Assembly: GCA_035765195.1 (NCBI GenBank)
Contig: DASTYC010000013.1
Span: 1 to 64,000, forward strand
Direction of reading: 5' to 3'
DNA length: 64,000 nucleotides
Source: CALAED01 sp035765195
Lineage (GTDB): Bacteria; Actinomycetota; Actinomycetes; Streptosporangiales; Streptosporangiaceae
Under the pieces are notes generated by a model. It had not been told where the DNA came from and made no database searches. It saw only the letters and a program-made list of their open reading frames with translations. This document shows, piece after piece, positions 35,169 through 44,171 of the stretch (position 1 is its first letter; each line of letters begins with the position of its first letter). The position numbers and the translations under genes were made by a program.

Positions 35169-37850
35169 TCAGGCCGACGCGACGGCCCGCTCGACGGCGG
35201 CGAGTGCCGCGTCGATGGCCGCGGGGTCGGCACCGCCGCCCTGCGCCAGGTCGTCCTTGCCGCCGCCACCGCCACCGAGGGTCTTGGCTGCGACGCCGAC
35301 CAGCGCGCCCGCCTTGATGCCCTGCTGCCTGGCCGCGTCGCTGACCGCGACGACCACCACGGGGCGGTCCTTCGGCACCCCCGCGACGGTCACCACGGCG
35401 GCCCGTCCGCTCAGCCGCCCGCGTACGTCGACGGCCAGCCGGCGCAGGTCGTCGGCGCCGGTCCCGTCCGGGGCGCGGTGGGCGACGAAGCCGACGCCTC
35501 CGACGTCGCGGGCGCCGTCGGCCAGCGCCGCGGCCGCGGCGAGCACCTGCTGCGACCGGGCGCGCTCCAGCTCCTTTTCGGCGTCCCTGAGCCGGGTGAC
35601 GATGCCGGCGATGCGCTCGGGCAGCTCGGCGCGCGGCGTCTTCAGCTGCTCCGACAGCTGCCCGACCAGCACGCTTTCCTTGGCCAGGAAGCGGAAGGCG
35701 TCGATGCCCACGAGCGCCTCCACCCGCCGCACGCCCGCACCGATCGACGCCTCGCCGAGCACCTTGATCAGGCCGAGTTGCCCGGACCGCGCGACGTGGG
35801 TGCCGCCGCACAGCTCGCGGGAGTACTCGCCGACCTCGACCACGCGGACCTCGTCGCCGTACTTCTCGCCGAACAGCGCAAGCGCGCCCATCGCCCGGGC
35901 CTCCTGGAGGGAGGTGTGGAAGGCCCGCACATCGAGGTCGTGCACGAGGATCTCGTTGACCTCGTCCTCGACGTCTCGCAGCACCGAGGGGGGCACCGCC
36001 CCCGAGGCGGTGAAGTCGAACCGGAACCGGCCGGGCGCGTTCTCCGAGCCGGCCTGGGCAGCCGACTCGCCGAGGGCGCTGCGGAACGCGCGGTGCACCA
36101 TGTGCGTCGCGGTGTGCGAGCGCGAGATGGCGCGCCGCCGCGCCGTGTCGATCTCGGCGAAGGCGCTGTCGCCGGCCTGGGCCTCGCCGGCGCGCACCTT
36201 GCCGCGGTGCACGATGAGCCCGGGCAGCGGCGCCTGCACGTCGTAGATCTCGATCTCCGCGCCGTTGCCCAGCCTGATCACGCCCTGGTCGGCCAGTTGG
36301 CCGCCGCCCTCGGCGTAGAACGGGGTGCGGTCCAGGACCACCTCGACCTCGGTGCCCTCGCCGGCGGCCGGCACGTTGGCGCCGCCCACCAGCAGCCCCA
36401 CGAGGCGCGCCTCGCCGGTCACGTCGCGGTATCCGGTGAAGTCGACCGTGCCGCCGGCGCGGTCGAGCAGGTCGCCGAGCACCGTGACGTCGAGGTTGCC
36501 GCGCTTCTTCTCGCGCGCGTCGCGCTTGGCCCGGTCGCGCTGCTCGGCCATCAGCCGCCGGAAGCCCTCTTCGTCGACCGTCAGCCCCTGCTCCTGGGCC
36601 ATCTCGAGGGTCAGGTCGATCGGGAAGCCGTAGGTGTCGTGCAGCTTGAACGCCTGGTCGCCGGGCAGGCTCGACGAGCCGGACCGCTTGGTCTCCTCGA
36701 CCGCCGCGTCGAAGATCGCGGTGCCGGTGCGCAGCGTCTGCAGGAACGACGTCTCCTCGGCGTCGATCACGGTGTGGATGTGCGCGGCGTCGCCGATCAG
36801 CTCGGGGTACTGCTCGCCCATGGCCTGGATGCCGACGTCCGCGAGCTCATGCATGAGCCCGGCGTCGCCGGGGTCCTGCAGGCCGCCGAGGAGCCGCAGG
36901 TTGCGGATCGAGCGGCGCAGGATGCGGCGCAGCACGTAGCCGCGGCCCTCGTTGCCGGGGACCACCCCGTCGGCGACGAGCATGACGCCGGCGCGCACAT
37001 GGTCGGCGACGACCCGCAGCGAGACGTCCGCGCGCTGGTGACGGCCGTACCTGGTGCCGGTCAGCGCGGCCGCCCGGTCGAGGATCTTGTAAGTGGTGTC
37101 GATCTCGTAGAGGTTGTCGACGCCCTGCAAGATGGCCGCCATGCGGTCCAGGCCCATGCCGGTGTCGATGTTCTTGGCCGGTAGCTCGCCCGCGACGTCG
37201 AAGTCTTCTTTGCCGCGCACCGCGCTCAGCTGGTACTGCATGAAAACGAGGTTCCAGACCTCGAGGTAGCGGTCCTCGTCGGCGACCGGGCCGCCTTCGC
37301 GGCCGTACTCGGGGCCGCGGTCATAGTAGATCTCCGAGCACGGCCCGCCGGGGCCCGGCACTCCCATGTGCCAGTAGTTGTCGGCGAGCCCGCGGCGCTG
37401 GATGCGCTCGGTGGGCACCCCGACCTTCCGGTGCCAGATGTCGGCGGCCTCGTCGTCGTCGCGGTAGACGGTCACCCAGAGCCGCTCTTCTGGGAAGCCG
37501 AACCCGCCGTCGGCCTCGCTCGCGGTCAGCAGCTCCCAGGCGTAGGGGATCGCGCCCTCTTTGAAGTAGTCGCCGATGGAGAAGTTGCCGAGCATCTGGA
37601 AGAACGTGGCATGCCGGGTGGTCTTGCCGACCTCGTCGATGTCGGGCGTGCGCACACACTTTTGGCAGCTCGTCATCCGCGGCGCCGGCGGGGTGCGCTG
37701 GCCGAGGAAGTACGGCTTGAACGGAACCATGCCCGCCGGCACCAGCAGCAGGGTCGGATCCTCGGCGACAAGGCTGGCCGAGGGCACCTCGGTGTGCCCA
37801 CGCTCGGTGAAGAAGCGGAGGTATCGGCGGGCGATCTCTGCCGACTCCAT
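35169..37850 (-). CDS. alaS: Alanyl-tRNA synthetase
   Basis: Class II synthetase of 893 residues. It has the catalytic core (RYLRFFTERGHTEVPSASLV at the start, TRHATFFQMLGNFS), the editing domain with HTATHMVHRAF and CGGTHVARSGQLG (zinc ligands), and the C-terminal DHHA1/C-Ala domain (GGGGGGKDDLAQGGG). It starts 2 nt after the stop of the small membrane protein and is part of the rarA-to-aroE operon. Confidence 0.97.
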   Translation of the reverse strand: MESAEIARRYLRFFTERGHTEVPSASLVAEDPTLLLVPAGMVPFKPYFLGQRTPPAPRMTSCQKCVRTPDIDEVGKTTRHATFFQMLGNFSIGDYFKEGAIPYAWELLTASEADGGFGFPEERLWVTVYRDDDEAADIWHRKVGVPTERIQRRGLADNYWHMGVPGPGGPCSEIYYDRGPEYGREGGPVADEDRYLEVWNLVFMQYQLSAVRGKEDFDVAGELPAKNIDTGMGLDRMAAILQGVDNLYEIDTTYKILDRAAALTGTRYGRHQRADVSLRVVADHVRAGVMLVADGVVPGNEGRGYVLRRILRRSIRNLRLLGGLQDPGDAGLMHELADVGIQAMGEQYPELIGDAAHIHTVIDAEETSFLQTLRTGTAIFDAAVEETKRSGSSSLPGDQAFKLHDTYGFPIDLTLEMAQEQGLTVDEEGFRRLMAEQRDRAKRDAREKKRGNLDVTVLGDLLDRAGGTVDFTGYRDVTGEARLVGLLVGGANVPAAGEGTEVEVVLDRTPFYAEGGGQLADQGVIRLGNGAEIEIYDVQAPLPGLIVHRGKVRAGEAQAGDSAFAEIDTARRRAISRSHTATHMVHRAFRSALGESAAQAGSENAPGRFRFDFTASGAVPPSVLRDVEDEVNEILVHDLDVRAFHTSLQEARAMGALALFGEKYGDEVRVVEVGEYSRELCGGTHVARSGQLGLIKVLGEASIGAGVRRVEALVGIDAFRFLAKESVLVGQLSEQLKTPRAELPERIAGIVTRLRDAEKELERARSQQVLAAAAALADGARDVGGVGFVAHRAPDGTGADDLRRLAVDVRGRLSGRAAVVTVAGVPKDRPVVVVAVSDAARQQGIKAGALVGVAAKTLGGGGGGKDDLAQGGGADPAAIDAALAAVERAVASA

Positions 37851-37852
37851 GA

Positions 37853-38158
37853 TCAGTGGCCGTCCTTGTCTGTGTCGTGACCGTTGTAGCGGTCGGATGG
37901 GTCGATGGCGCGGCGGGGCCGGGCGGGCGGCGCCGACGGGCCGCCCAGCAGCGTGCCGCCGGCCGCCCGGCGCAACTCGACCTCTCGCTGGTGCATCTGG
38001 ATCCGGACGTCGGCCGCGAACGCGCGCAGCGCGGCGCCGGCGCCCACGGCCCGCCCGGCGACGCCGCGCGGGCCGAACTGGCGGGCGAGGCGCTGGACGC
38101 GAAGCACCGACCAGGCGCCGAGTACGGCTCCCAGGGTAAGCCAGAACAACCGCCTCAT
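37853..38158 (-). CDS. Small conserved membrane-anchored protein of unknown function
   Basis: Product of 101 residues with an N-terminal hydrophobic segment (RRLFWLTLGAVLGAWSVLRV), then basic/Ala-rich sequence and a hydrophilic C-terminus. Proteins of this kind (DUF6167-like) sit between the DUF948 gene and alaS in many actinobacteria. Its ATG overlaps the DUF948 stop (ATGA) and its stop is 2 nt from alaS. Function unknown; possibly an envelope-associated partner of the DUF948 protein. Confidence 0.8.
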   Translation of the reverse strand: MRRLFWLTLGAVLGAWSVLRVQRLARQFGPRGVAGRAVGAGAALRAFAADVRIQMHQREVELRRAAGGTLLGGPSAPPARPRRAIDPSDRYNGHDTDKDGH

Positions 38159-38790
38159 TTGCGCCCAGCCCCGCTCTGCCCGCTCTGCTCGCTCTGCCCG
38201 CTGTGCCCGGCCCGCCCGGTCTGACGGGCCTGCCCGGCCCTGCCGGCCCTGGTCGTCTTGCGGACCTTGGCGCCCTCGGTGTCGCCGCCGGCGCTCTTGC
38301 CGGTCTTGGTGGGCTTCGCGGGCTTGGCGGGCTTGCCGGTCTTGGTGGTCGTGGTCTTGGCGGTCTTTGCGCCGCGCCGTGACCCGGTCGCGGCCGGCGG
38401 GCTCTGCACGACCCGGCCGGTCGTCACCTGGCCGTCTTGCTGCTGGCGGACGCCGAGAGCGCGGCGTACGCCGTAGGAGAAGGCGGCCGCCTTGACGAGC
38501 GGGCTGCCGACCACGGAGGTCACGACGGTGCTGACCGCCGAGACGTTCTGCGTCACCCCGGCCATGTTGCGGGTGATCGTGTCGACCCGGTCGAGCTGCT
38601 CACCGGCCTGTTCGACGGTCTTGGTCATGTCGTCGAGCAGCGGTCCCGCGTGGTCGCCGATCTCGGCGATCATCTTCGTCGTCTCGCTGAGCAGGCGTGC
38701 CAGCCGGAGGAGGACGACGGCGAGGAAGGACACGAGGATGGCCCAGAACACGGCCACGATGAGGCCTGCCACCTGTCCGCCACTAAGCAT
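38155..38790 (-). CDS. DUF948 membrane protein with a basic repetitive tail
   Basis: Product of 211 residues. One N-terminal TM helix (about 7-29) is followed by an amphipathic helical region of the DUF948 type (IGDHAGPLLDDMTKTVEQAGEQLDRVDTI, about 43-71). The last 75 residues are Lys/Thr/Pro-rich (TKTGKPAKPAKP) and then Gly/Gln/Arg-rich. The tail is low complexity, reminiscent of histone-like tails, and could bind nucleic acid or wall polymers. The ATG at 38790 follows GGAACCGG. Function unknown. Confidence 0.82.
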   Translation of the reverse strand: MLSGGQVAGLIVAVFWAILVSFLAVVLLRLARLLSETTKMIAEIGDHAGPLLDDMTKTVEQAGEQLDRVDTITRNMAGVTQNVSAVSTVVTSVVGSPLVKAAAFSYGVRRALGVRQQQDGQVTTGRVVQSPPAATGSRRGAKTAKTTTTKTGKPAKPAKPTKTGKSAGGDTEGAKVRKTTRAGRAGQARQTGRAGHSGQSEQSGQSGAGRK

Positions 38791-38912
38791 CCGGTTCCGC
38801 TCCAGTCGGTGTACGGGGGCTGGTGGACCCGACCCTACCGTGGTAGGACGCCGCGACCGCGCGGAGTTTCGCCGTCCGTCGTGTCGAGCGCCCGGATCGC
38901 GGGCAATCGCGC

Positions 38913-40376
38913 CTACGGCGCCCCGGCGCCGTCCGCGTCGCCGGCCCCCGCGACGGGCTCGCCACCGGCCTGATCGCCGGGCTCGTCGGAGGTCCGCGTC
39001 TTGTCGGCGCGCTCGGCCGGTGGGCGCAGCACGGCGCGGATGCGGTCGAGCACCTCTGAAAAGCGCGCCTCCATGCCGTGCCTCGTCGGCCGGTAGTACC
39101 GGCGGCCGTGCACGGCGTCGGGCGCGTACTGCTGCTCGGCGATGCCGCCCGGGTGGTCGTGGGCGTACCGGTAGCCCGCGCCGTGCCCGAGCCTGCGCGC
39201 GCCCTTGTAGTGCGCGTCGCGCAGATGCGCCGGCACCGGGCCGACGAGGCCGCGCTTGACGTCGCCGAGCGCCTCGCCGATCGCGGTCACCACGGCGTTG
39301 GACTTGGGGGCGAGCGACAGGTGGATGACCGCCTGGGCGAGGTTGATGCGGGCCTCGGGCAGGCCAACGTACTCCACCGCGTGGGCGACGGCGGTCGCGG
39401 TCTGCAGCGCGGTGGGGTCGGCCATCCCGATGTCCTCGCTGGCGTGCACGATCAGCCGGCGGGCGATGAACCTCGGGTCCTCCCCCGCCTCGATCATCCG
39501 GGCGAGATAGTGCAGCGCCGCGTCCACGTCGCTGCCCCTGATGCTCTTGATGAAGGCGCTGACGACGTCGTAGTGCTGATCGCCCTCGCGGTCGTAGCGG
39601 ACCGCGGCGCGGTCGACGGCCTTCTCGAGGACGTCGACGTCGATGTGCCCGCGTACGGACGGCCCCCCGGCATCCCCCGCGACCACCAGCGCCGCCGCCT
39701 CCAGATAGGTGAGCGCGCGCCTGGCGTCGCCGCCGGCGAGCCGGACGAGATGGTCCTCGGCGGCCGGCTCGAGCTCGACGGCGCCGTTCAGCCCGCGCTC
39801 GTCGGCGCCGGCCCGGCGGATGACCTCGCGGAGCTGATCGTCGGTGAGCGGCTCCAGGGTGAGCAGCAGCGACCGGGACAGCAGCGGCCCGATCACCGAA
39901 AAGAACGGGTTTTCCGTGGTGGCGCCGATGAACGACACCCAGCGGTTCTCCACGGCCGGCAGCAGCGTGTCCTGCTGGGCCTTGTTGAAGCGATGGACCT
40001 CGTCGACGAACAGCACGGTCTGCCGACCCGACATGCCGAGCTCGCGCTTGGCCTCGTCGATGGCGGCCCGGACCTGCTTGACCCCGTCGGAGACCGCGGA
40101 GATCTCGACGAACCGCCGCTTCGTCGCCCGGCTCACCACCGAGGCGAGCGTGGTCTTGCCCGTGCCAGGCGGCCCCCACAGCACCAGCGACATCGGCACG
40201 TCCCTGTCGACGAGCTGGCGGATCGGGGTGCCGCGCCCGAGCAGGTGCTCCTGCCCCACGACCTCGTCGAGTCCACGCGGCCGCATCCGCACGGCGAGCG
40301 GCTCGAGCCCGCGACGCTCATCTTCCGCCCGTGCGTCGAACAGACTCTCGGCCTGCTCCCGCTGCGCCTTCGTCAC
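38913..40376 (-). CDS. rarA: Replication-associated recombination protein A (RarA/MgsA)
   Basis: AAA+ ATPase that acts at stalled replication forks. The 487-residue product has VVGQEHLLG, Walker A GPPGTGKTT, Walker B LFVDEVHRFN, sensor GATTENPFFSV, and the C-terminal RarA domain with YDVVSAFIKSIRGSDVDAALHYLARM and HYKGARRLGHG. About 40 low-complexity residues extend the C-terminus. The GTG at 40376 begins the long leftward operon ending at aroE. Confidence 0.95.
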   Translation of the reverse strand: MTKAQREQAESLFDARAEDERRGLEPLAVRMRPRGLDEVVGQEHLLGRGTPIRQLVDRDVPMSLVLWGPPGTGKTTLASVVSRATKRRFVEISAVSDGVKQVRAAIDEAKRELGMSGRQTVLFVDEVHRFNKAQQDTLLPAVENRWVSFIGATTENPFFSVIGPLLSRSLLLTLEPLTDDQLREVIRRAGADERGLNGAVELEPAAEDHLVRLAGGDARRALTYLEAAALVVAGDAGGPSVRGHIDVDVLEKAVDRAAVRYDREGDQHYDVVSAFIKSIRGSDVDAALHYLARMIEAGEDPRFIARRLIVHASEDIGMADPTALQTATAVAHAVEYVGLPEARINLAQAVIHLSLAPKSNAVVTAIGEALGDVKRGLVGPVPAHLRDAHYKGARRLGHGAGYRYAHDHPGGIAEQQYAPDAVHGRRYYRPTRHGMEARFSEVLDRIRAVLRPPAERADKTRTSDEPGDQAGGEPVAGAGDADGAGAP

Positions 40377-40418
40377 TCTTCGAGATTATGGGATTGGTGC
40401 CGAGATCCGCCGGACCAC

Positions 40419-40447
40419 TTGACAGGCGGACGGGAGCGCGAATCACT
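40419..40447 (+). promoter_or_regulatory. Promoter of the DinB-fold gene, likely leaderless
   Basis: A perfect -35 TTGACA (40419-40424), 17 nt and a weak -10 ATCACT (40442-40447). Only 7 nt separate the -10 from the ATG at 40455, and no Shine-Dalgarno sequence exists, so the mRNA probably starts at or next to the start codon. Confidence 0.5.
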
Positions 40448-40454
40448 TGCCTCC

Positions 40455-41057
40455 ATGACGGAGGAGTTCACCGGCTACCAGCGCGCGCTTGACGGCTGCG
40501 AGGCCGTCCTGTGCGCGGTTCCCGCCGACGGCTGGGCCGCCCCGTCACCGTGTACCGAGTGGTCCGCCCGCGACGTGGCCGGCCACCTCGTCGGCGGCCA
40601 GCACATGATCCGGGACCTGGCCGCCGCCGGGGGGCCGTCCGAAGACGTCAACACCGCGCCCGGCCGCTTCGCCGGGGCCGACCCGGTGGAAAGCTGGCGG
40701 GCGGCGCGCAAGGAGTGCGCTGCGGCGTTGACCCCGGTCGCGCTGCGCCGCCAAATCCCGTTCGGCGAGCTCGGGGAGGTGCCGCTGCGCGACTTCCTGG
40801 ACGGCTACATCCTGGAGCTGCTCGTGCACACCTGGGACATCGCCCAGGCCACCGGCCGTCCGGCACGGCTCGACGCGGATCTGGTGCACCATGCCTTCGC
40901 GACGGCGCGCGTCATCGCCCGCCCGCTGCGGCAGGCCGGGTTGCTCGGCCCCGAGCGGCCGGCGCCACGTCGCGCCGATGAGCTGACCCGCCTGCTGGCC
41001 TTTATGGGCCGTTCACCGGGTGGGCAAGAGACGTCCGAACGGCCCGGACGGCCCTAG
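40455..41057 (+). CDS. TIGR03086-type DinB-fold protein (mycothiol-dependent maleylpyruvate isomerase N-domain)
   Basis: Product of 200 residues. The motif PSPCTEWSARDVAGHLVGGQ (about 31-50) and ILELLVHTWDIAQATG (about 120-135) supply the His metal ligands of this four-helix family, members of which use mycothiol in thiol-transfer reactions. The substrate cannot be read from sequence. It is an isolated rightward gene whose stop TAG lies in the palindrome CTAG shared with the aspS stop on the other strand. Confidence 0.85.
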   Translation: MTEEFTGYQRALDGCEAVLCAVPADGWAAPSPCTEWSARDVAGHLVGGQHMIRDLAAAGGPSEDVNTAPGRFAGADPVESWRAARKECAAALTPVALRRQIPFGELGEVPLRDFLDGYILELLVHTWDIAQATGRPARLDADLVHHAFATARVIARPLRQAGLLGPERPAPRRADELTRLLAFMGRSPGGQETSERPGRP

Positions 41058-42904
41058 TTTCGCCTCTCGTCGGCGCGGACGACGCGACCGGGCTCGTTAC
41101 CCGGGGTCACCGCCTCGTCCGGCCGTACGTCGACTCCGGCCTCGGCGCGCTGCTGCTCGGTGATGGCGGTGGGCGCCCCGGTGAGCGGATCGTAGCCGGA
41201 GGCCACCTTCGGGAAGGCGATCACGTCTCTGATGGAGTCCTGGCCGGCGAGCAGCATGACGACACGGTCCCAGCCGAACGCGATCCCGCCGTGCGGGGGC
41301 GGACCGTACTTGAACGCCTCGAGCAGGAAGCCGAACTTCGCCTCCGCCTCCTCTTTGGACAGGCCGAGCACGTCGAAGACGCGCTGTTGCGTCTCGGCCC
41401 GGTGGATACGGATCGAGCCCCCGCCGATCTCGTTGCCGTTGCAGACCAGGTCGTAGGCGTTGGCGAGCGCCTCGCCGGGCTTGTCGTGGAAGGTGTCGGA
41501 CCACTCAGGCTTGGGCGCCGTGAACGGGTGGTGCACCGCGGTCCAGCCGATCTCCTCGCCCGACTCGTCGTACAGCGGCTCGAAGACCGGCGCGTCGACC
41601 ACCCATACGAACGACCACTGGGACTCGTCGATCAGCCCGCACCGGCGGCCGATCTCCAGCCGGGCGGCGCCGAGCAGCTCCTGTGTCGCCTGCCGCTTGC
41701 CCGCGCCGAAGAACACCGCGTCGCCGGGACGCGCGCCGACGGCCGCGGCCAGCCCGGACCGCTCGGCCGCGGCGAGGTTCTTGGCGACAGGGCCGCCGAG
41801 CTCGCCGTCCTCCTGGACGAGGACGTAGGCCAGCCCGCGGGAGCCGCGCGCCTTGGCCCAGTCCTGCCAGGCGTCGAGCTCCTTGCGCGTCTGCCCGGCG
41901 CCGCCCGGCATCACCACGGCGCCCACGTAGGGGGCTTGGAAGACCCTGAACGGGGTCGCGGCGAAGAAGTCGGTCAGCTCGGTGAGCTCGACGCCGAAGC
42001 GCAGGTCGGGCTTGTCGGAGCCGTACCTCGCCATCGCTTCGGCGTAGGGCATCCGGGGGATCGGCCGCGGGATCTCATGGCCCACGATCTCGCTCCACAG
42101 CCGGGTGACCAGGTCTTCGCCCACCGCGAGCACGTCGTCCTGCTCCACGAACGACATCTCGATGTCGATCTGGGTGAACTCCGGCTGCCGGTCGGCCCGG
42201 AAGTCCTCGTCGCGATAGCAACGGGCGAGCTGGTAATAGCGCTCGAGGCCGGAGACCATGAGCAGCTGCTTGAACAGCTGCGGCGACTGCGGCAGCGCAT
42301 ACCAGTGACCGGGCCGCAGCCGGACCGGCACCAGGAAGTCGCGCGCCCCCTCGGGCGTGGACCGGGTGAGCGTGGGCGTCTCGACGTTGACGAACCCGTG
42401 CTCGCGCAGCACGTCGTGGACGAGGAAGGCCGCCTGCGAGCGGACCCGCATCGCCCGCGCCACCGAGGCCCGCCGCATGTCGAGGTAGCGGTAGCGCAGC
42501 CGCGCCTCTTCGTTGACGTTGACGTCGCCCTCGATGGGGAACGGCAGCGGCGCGGCCTCCGACAGCACGTCGATCTCGGTGGCCACCACCTCGACCTCGC
42601 CGGTCGGCAGCTCGGGGTTCTCGTTGCCCGCCGGGCGGATCCGCACCTCGCCGACGACCTTGACGCAGAACTCCGCGCGCAGGTCGTGCGCGGCGTCCCC
42701 GGCGACGCCGGCGGCGCCGTCGCCCACGGCGCCGGGAGCGGCCGGCTCCGCGCGGAAGACCACCTGGACGACCCCGCTCGCGTCGCGCAGGTCGATGAAC
42801 GTCACCCCGCCGTGGTCGCGGCGGCGGGCCACCCAGCCTGCCAGCGTGACCGCCTCGCCGGCGTGTTCCCGGCGCAGCGTCCCCGCCTCATGCGAGCGGA
42901 TCAT
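41054..42904 (-). CDS. aspS: Aspartyl-tRNA synthetase
   Basis: Class IIb synthetase of 616 residues: N-terminal OB anticodon-binding domain (about 15-110), motif 2 YRDEDFRADRQPEFTQIDIE, the bacterial GAD insertion (about 310-420), and motif 3 GIAFGWDRVVMLL. Whether it also charges tRNA-Asn cannot be decided here. The ATG at 42904 overlaps the end of hisS by 17 nt. Confidence 0.97.
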   Translation of the reverse strand: MIRSHEAGTLRREHAGEAVTLAGWVARRRDHGGVTFIDLRDASGVVQVVFRAEPAAPGAVGDGAAGVAGDAAHDLRAEFCVKVVGEVRIRPAGNENPELPTGEVEVVATEIDVLSEAAPLPFPIEGDVNVNEEARLRYRYLDMRRASVARAMRVRSQAAFLVHDVLREHGFVNVETPTLTRSTPEGARDFLVPVRLRPGHWYALPQSPQLFKQLLMVSGLERYYQLARCYRDEDFRADRQPEFTQIDIEMSFVEQDDVLAVGEDLVTRLWSEIVGHEIPRPIPRMPYAEAMARYGSDKPDLRFGVELTELTDFFAATPFRVFQAPYVGAVVMPGGAGQTRKELDAWQDWAKARGSRGLAYVLVQEDGELGGPVAKNLAAAERSGLAAAVGARPGDAVFFGAGKRQATQELLGAARLEIGRRCGLIDESQWSFVWVVDAPVFEPLYDESGEEIGWTAVHHPFTAPKPEWSDTFHDKPGEALANAYDLVCNGNEIGGGSIRIHRAETQQRVFDVLGLSKEEAEAKFGFLLEAFKYGPPPHGGIAFGWDRVVMLLAGQDSIRDVIAFPKVASGYDPLTGAPTAITEQQRAEAGVDVRPDEAVTPGNEPGRVVRADERRN

Positions 42905-44171
42905 CCGAAAGCCTCTCCTTCAACGTTGCCACGACCTCGCTGAGCGGCACGGCGGTCTGGTCGCCGCCTGCCAGGTCCTTCACTTGGGCGGTCTCGGCGG
43001 CGAGATCGCGGTCCCCCACGATCACGGCGTAGGCGGCCCCGGACCGGTCGGCGCCCTTCATGGCGCCCTTCAGCCCCCGGCCCCCGTACGCCATGTCGGC
43101 CGCGACGCCGGCCCTGCGCAGCTCCGTGACCAGGCCGAAGACCCGACGCTGTGCCGCCTCGCCCAACGGCACCCCGTACACCTGGACGCGACCGGAACCG
43201 GCCGCGTAGTCGCCGAGGCCCTCGGCCTCCATGGCCAGCACCGTCCGGTCGAGCCCGATCGCGAAGCCGATGCCGGGCAGCGGCGGGCCGCCGATGTCCT
43301 CGGACAGCCCGTCGTAGCGGCCGCCGCCGCCGATGCCCGACTGGGCGCCGAGCAGCGGGTGATCGAACTCGAAGGTGGTCCGGGTGTAGTAGTCGAGGCC
43401 GCGGACCAGGCGCGGCTCGTCCTCCCAGGGGATGCCGAGGTCGGCGAGCAGCTCGCGCACCCGGTCGTGGTGGGCCTTGCAGGACGCGCACAGGTGGTCG
43501 GCGACCAGGGGGGCGGCCGCCAGGTGGGCGCGCACCTCCGGGCGCTTGTCGTCGAGCACGCGCAGCGGATTGAGCTCCGCGCGGGCCCGGGTCGCCTCGT
43601 CGAGATCGAGTGTCCGCAGGAACTCCAGGAGCCTGGCCCGGTAGGCCGGCCGGCACTCGCGGCAGCCGAGCGAGTTCAGCAGCATGCGCAGCCGGGTCAG
43701 CCCCAGTGCGCGGTACCAGTCCCAGGCGATCGCGATCGTCTCGACGTCGACCGCCGGATCGTCGCTGCCGATCGCCTCGAGGTCGAGCTGGTAGAACTGC
43801 CGGTAGCGGCCCTGCTGCGGCCGTTCGGCGCGGAAGGCCGGCCCGGTCGTCCAGACCTTCACCGGCAACGCGCCCTTGTGCAGGCCGAACTCCAGCACCG
43901 AGCGCAGCACCCCGGCGGTGAACTCCGGCCGGAGCGTGAGCGAGCGCCCCCCGCGGTCGGCGAAGGTGTACATCTCCTTGCTGACCACGTCGGTGGACTC
44001 GCCGACGCCCCGGGCGAACAGCTGGGTGTCTTCGAAGACCGCCAGTTCGAGATAGTCGTAGCCGCCAAGGCGGGCCTGCTCGGCGAACGCCTCGCGGATC
44101 GCATAGAGCAGGGCCGCGCGGGGCGGCATGTACTCACTGACCCCCTTGGGGGCCTGAAAGCCGGAGCTCAT
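42888..44171 (-). CDS. hisS: Histidyl-tRNA synthetase
   Basis: Class II synthetase of 427 residues. Motif 2 is TTGPAFRAERPQQGRYRQFYQ, the histidine-A motif is GLDYYTRTTFEF, and the C-terminal anticodon domain starts near residue 330. It has a CRECRPAYRARL/CASCKAHH cysteine-bearing segment around 170-230, as in many long HisRS of this type. Its ATG overlaps the hydrolase stop (ATGA). Confidence 0.97.
   Translation of the reverse strand: MSSGFQAPKGVSEYMPPRAALLYAIREAFAEQARLGGYDYLELAVFEDTQLFARGVGESTDVVSKEMYTFADRGGRSLTLRPEFTAGVLRSVLEFGLHKGALPVKVWTTGPAFRAERPQQGRYRQFYQLDLEAIGSDDPAVDVETIAIAWDWYRALGLTRLRMLLNSLGCRECRPAYRARLLEFLRTLDLDEATRARAELNPLRVLDDKRPEVRAHLAAAPLVADHLCASCKAHHDRVRELLADLGIPWEDEPRLVRGLDYYTRTTFEFDHPLLGAQSGIGGGGRYDGLSEDIGGPPLPGIGFAIGLDRTVLAMEAEGLGDYAAGSGRVQVYGVPLGEAAQRRVFGLVTELRRAGVAADMAYGGRGLKGAMKGADRSGAAYAVIVGDRDLAAETAQVKDLAGGDQTAVPLSEVVATLKERLSDDPLA

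Noticed and set aside
32335..36246. A 1303-codon open frame on the plus strand
   Set aside because: It runs antisense across infC leader, aroE, mltG, ruvX and alaS. It lacks any recognisable domain and is an artefact of high G+C.
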